Source: Thermoprotei archaeon
GTDB lineage: Archaea; Thermoproteota; Thermoprotei; Thermofilales; B20-G17
DNA: 35,286 bases
Direction of reading: 5' to 3'
Assembly: GCA_003650675.1 (NCBI GenBank)
Contig: QMRH01000020.1
Span: 1 to 35,286, forward strand
Shown here: piece after piece, positions 34,104 through 35,286 of the stretch
Numbering within the stretch: the stretch's first letter is position 1
Layout of the letters: each line of letters begins with the position of its first letter
The notes under the pieces: generated by a model
Seen by the model: only the letters and a program-made list of their open reading frames with translations
The model's database searches: none
What the model was told of the DNA's origin: nothing
Made by a program: the position numbers and the translations under genes

Positions 34104-35286
34104 TTAACCACCTGAAACAGAAATCTTCAAGCCTTCTCCTCCAAAAACACTCCTCATATACCTTAAGACCGTTACAGCATCTTCATTTAATATCAATCTT
34201 ACCGCAAAAAGATAACTATACGTACCTTCATCTAAAAGAACAAAACCTCTCGGAACAACCTTCCTTTCAGAAGCATAAGGTTCTGCATTAGGATCCTGAC
34301 CATCGTAACATAGCATACGTTCATGTATGCCTGCTATAAAGACTAAGTCTGCGGCTGGATCGTTGGAAGGCACCTCTCCAAGCCAATCGTACCACGGGAA
34401 CTTGTGTAAAGTTATGTGCCAGTAGCCGAGAGGATTAGCAGGATCGTTCCCCAACAGCATTATACCCACCCCTTCATCATAGTCTCTAAGGGCTGCAACA
34501 GGGTGCTTTATCCAAAGGTCGTTTCCAGGGTATGGTGGAGAATAAAGGTCCCCTGTATCTGTTAAAAAGAACAATGCACGCCAAACAGAAAGCTGGGGGA
34601 TAGCCATGTTGCCCATACCCGATGGATTATAGTATCTGTAGTCGGCTTCACCCGGAGCGGGTTTACCAGCGTTAGGTCCAACTGTAAATTCATGCGTAAC
34701 GTACACGACTGCACGGTAAAGCATGTAAGGGCGATTCACCGGCACAGCAAAGAACTCGTACGTATAACCCTCGGTTTTAAGGTTCCATCTTCTAGCGTAG
34801 ACGGCGAAAAGCGGGCCAACCGAGTCTATCCACATTTTTGTTTTCATCAAATACGCGTACATTTTTCCGTTGCCGTCATCGAAGTAGCCGTCGATCATCC
34901 CATGAAAGAAGCTGAGACCAGACCTTGTGGAGTTGGCGGGTCTATACATTTTTGCGAAATTGACTTCTTCACTCCCAAAGTAGTCTATGTTGCCGTGGTA
35001 ATATTCTGTCTCGTTGAAACGTACTTTAATAACCCCGTTGTAGATCACAGTATACCCCTCAAACCTTTCAATCTTCAAGCTAGGTGTAGAAGAATTAGAG
35101 TAGGAGGATTCTTCTCCAAAAACAATAGTGAAGCTTTTTAATCCACCAGGAGGGACCTCTAAGGGGAAGCTTATTACTGCTGTTTTTACGTATCCCGACT
35201 GGTATGTTACTATGCCCCACATCTGGTTTAATACTTCAACACCGTTTTCATCCAAAACCCTAACCTCGCCAGGCTTAACCTCACCA
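34104..35286 (-). CDS. Partial exported-looking beta-rich protein, C-terminal part
   Basis: The last 393 or so residues of a larger protein whose start lies beyond the right edge; the frame is open through base 35285, so the TTG at 35255 is only an internal codon. The visible part is rich in aromatic residues and beta strands (F-P-L-E-V-P-P-G-G-L-K-S-F-T-I-V-F-G, Y-H-G-N-I-D-Y-F-G), has several N-x-S/T sites, and resembles the beta-sandwich domains that trail archaeal carbohydrate-active enzymes. No catalytic motif is recognised. The stop codon lies one base before the ATG of the pseudopeptidase-permease gene, with that gene's ribosome site inside its last codons, so expression is tightly coupled. 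It may be a secreted substrate binder or glycosidase of this locus. Confidence 0.6.
   Translation of the reverse strand, partial: GEVKPGEVRVLDENGVEVLNQMWGIVTYQSGYVKTAVISFPLEVPPGGLKSFTIVFGEESSYSNSSTPSLKIERFEGYTVIYNGVIKVRFNETEYYHGNIDYFGSEEVNFAKMYRPANSTRSGLSFFHGMIDGYFDDGNGKMYAYLMKTKMWIDSVGPLFAVYARRWNLKTEGYTYEFFAVPVNRPYMLYRAVVYVTHEFTVGPNAGKPAPGEADYRYYNPSGMGNMAIPQLSVWRALFFLTDTGDLYSPPYPGNDLWIKHPVAALRDYDEGVGIMLLGNDPANPLGYWHITLHKFPWYDWLGEVPSNDPAADLVFIAGIHERMLCYDGQDPNAEPYASERKVVPRGFVLLDEGTYSYLFAVRLILNEDAVTVLRYMRSVFGGEGLKISVSGG

Noticed and set aside
17786-35286. Labelling the locus a MacAB- or LolCDE-type ABC exporter
   Set aside because: No ABC ATPase is encoded in the window, and the permeases have large extra domains not found in those systems.
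1-35286. CRISPR arrays, tRNA and rRNA genes
   Set aside because: No regularly spaced direct repeats, cloverleaf-like blocks or rRNA-like tracts were noticed while reading; a dedicated tRNA or CRISPR scan was not possible.

Overview
The window looks like part of an archaeal chromosome, probably a thermophile of the TACK/Thermoproteota group, although the lineage cannot be fixed from sequence alone. The signs are archaeal TATA-type promoters with little or no leader in front of first genes, strong GGAGGTGAT-type ribosome sites in front of internal operon genes, an AK6/Fap7-type adenylate kinase, a short archaeal-type thymidylate synthase, a 6-phospho-3-hexuloisomerase and an archaeal ATPase/DUF234 pseudogene. 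No rRNA, tRNA or CRISPR array was seen.

The left part (1-17.7 kb) is a mixed set of short transcription units: an Eis-like acetyltransferase, a phosphohexomutase, a PIN-domain protein, a creatininase-family hydrolase, an MscS channel, two MFS transporters, a PfkB sugar kinase, thymidylate synthase, a class V aminotransferase, a secreted helical protein paired with a membrane-anchored winged-helix regulator, and an AK6 kinase behind a GH18 glycosidase. It also holds decayed DNA. There is a frameshifted CcdA/DsbD-like membrane gene (3593-3984), an ATPase/DUF234 pseudogene (9718-11129), and two loci (about 1404-1590 and 10185-10398) with matching hairpin order that look like right-end remnants of IS605/TnpB-type elements. 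The second of these lies inside the ATPase pseudogene.

The right part (17.8-35.3 kb) is the most distinctive. It is a continuous minus-strand array built around three paralogous giant FtsX/MacB-like permeases (1043, 972 and about 1487 aa). Each has a large extracellular N-terminal region, a short helical domain, an extra membrane block, a four-helix FtsX core and an extra cytoplasmic C-terminal domain. The largest carries an M28-like peptidase domain that has lost its catalytic glutamate pair. Between them lie a 639-aa polytopic protein resembling oligopeptide transporters, a GHMP sugar kinase with an altered sugar-binding motif, 6-phospho-3-hexuloisomerase and a calcium-repeat protein with an HExxH motif. 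A partial exported-looking beta-rich protein leads the array and continues past the right edge. No ABC ATPase is encoded in the window. Tight spacing from 35286 down to 21053 suggests one or two operons. My inference is a cell-surface system for handling glycans or peptides, or for sensing and remodelling the envelope, coupled to sugar-phosphate metabolism. The function is not proven by the sequence.
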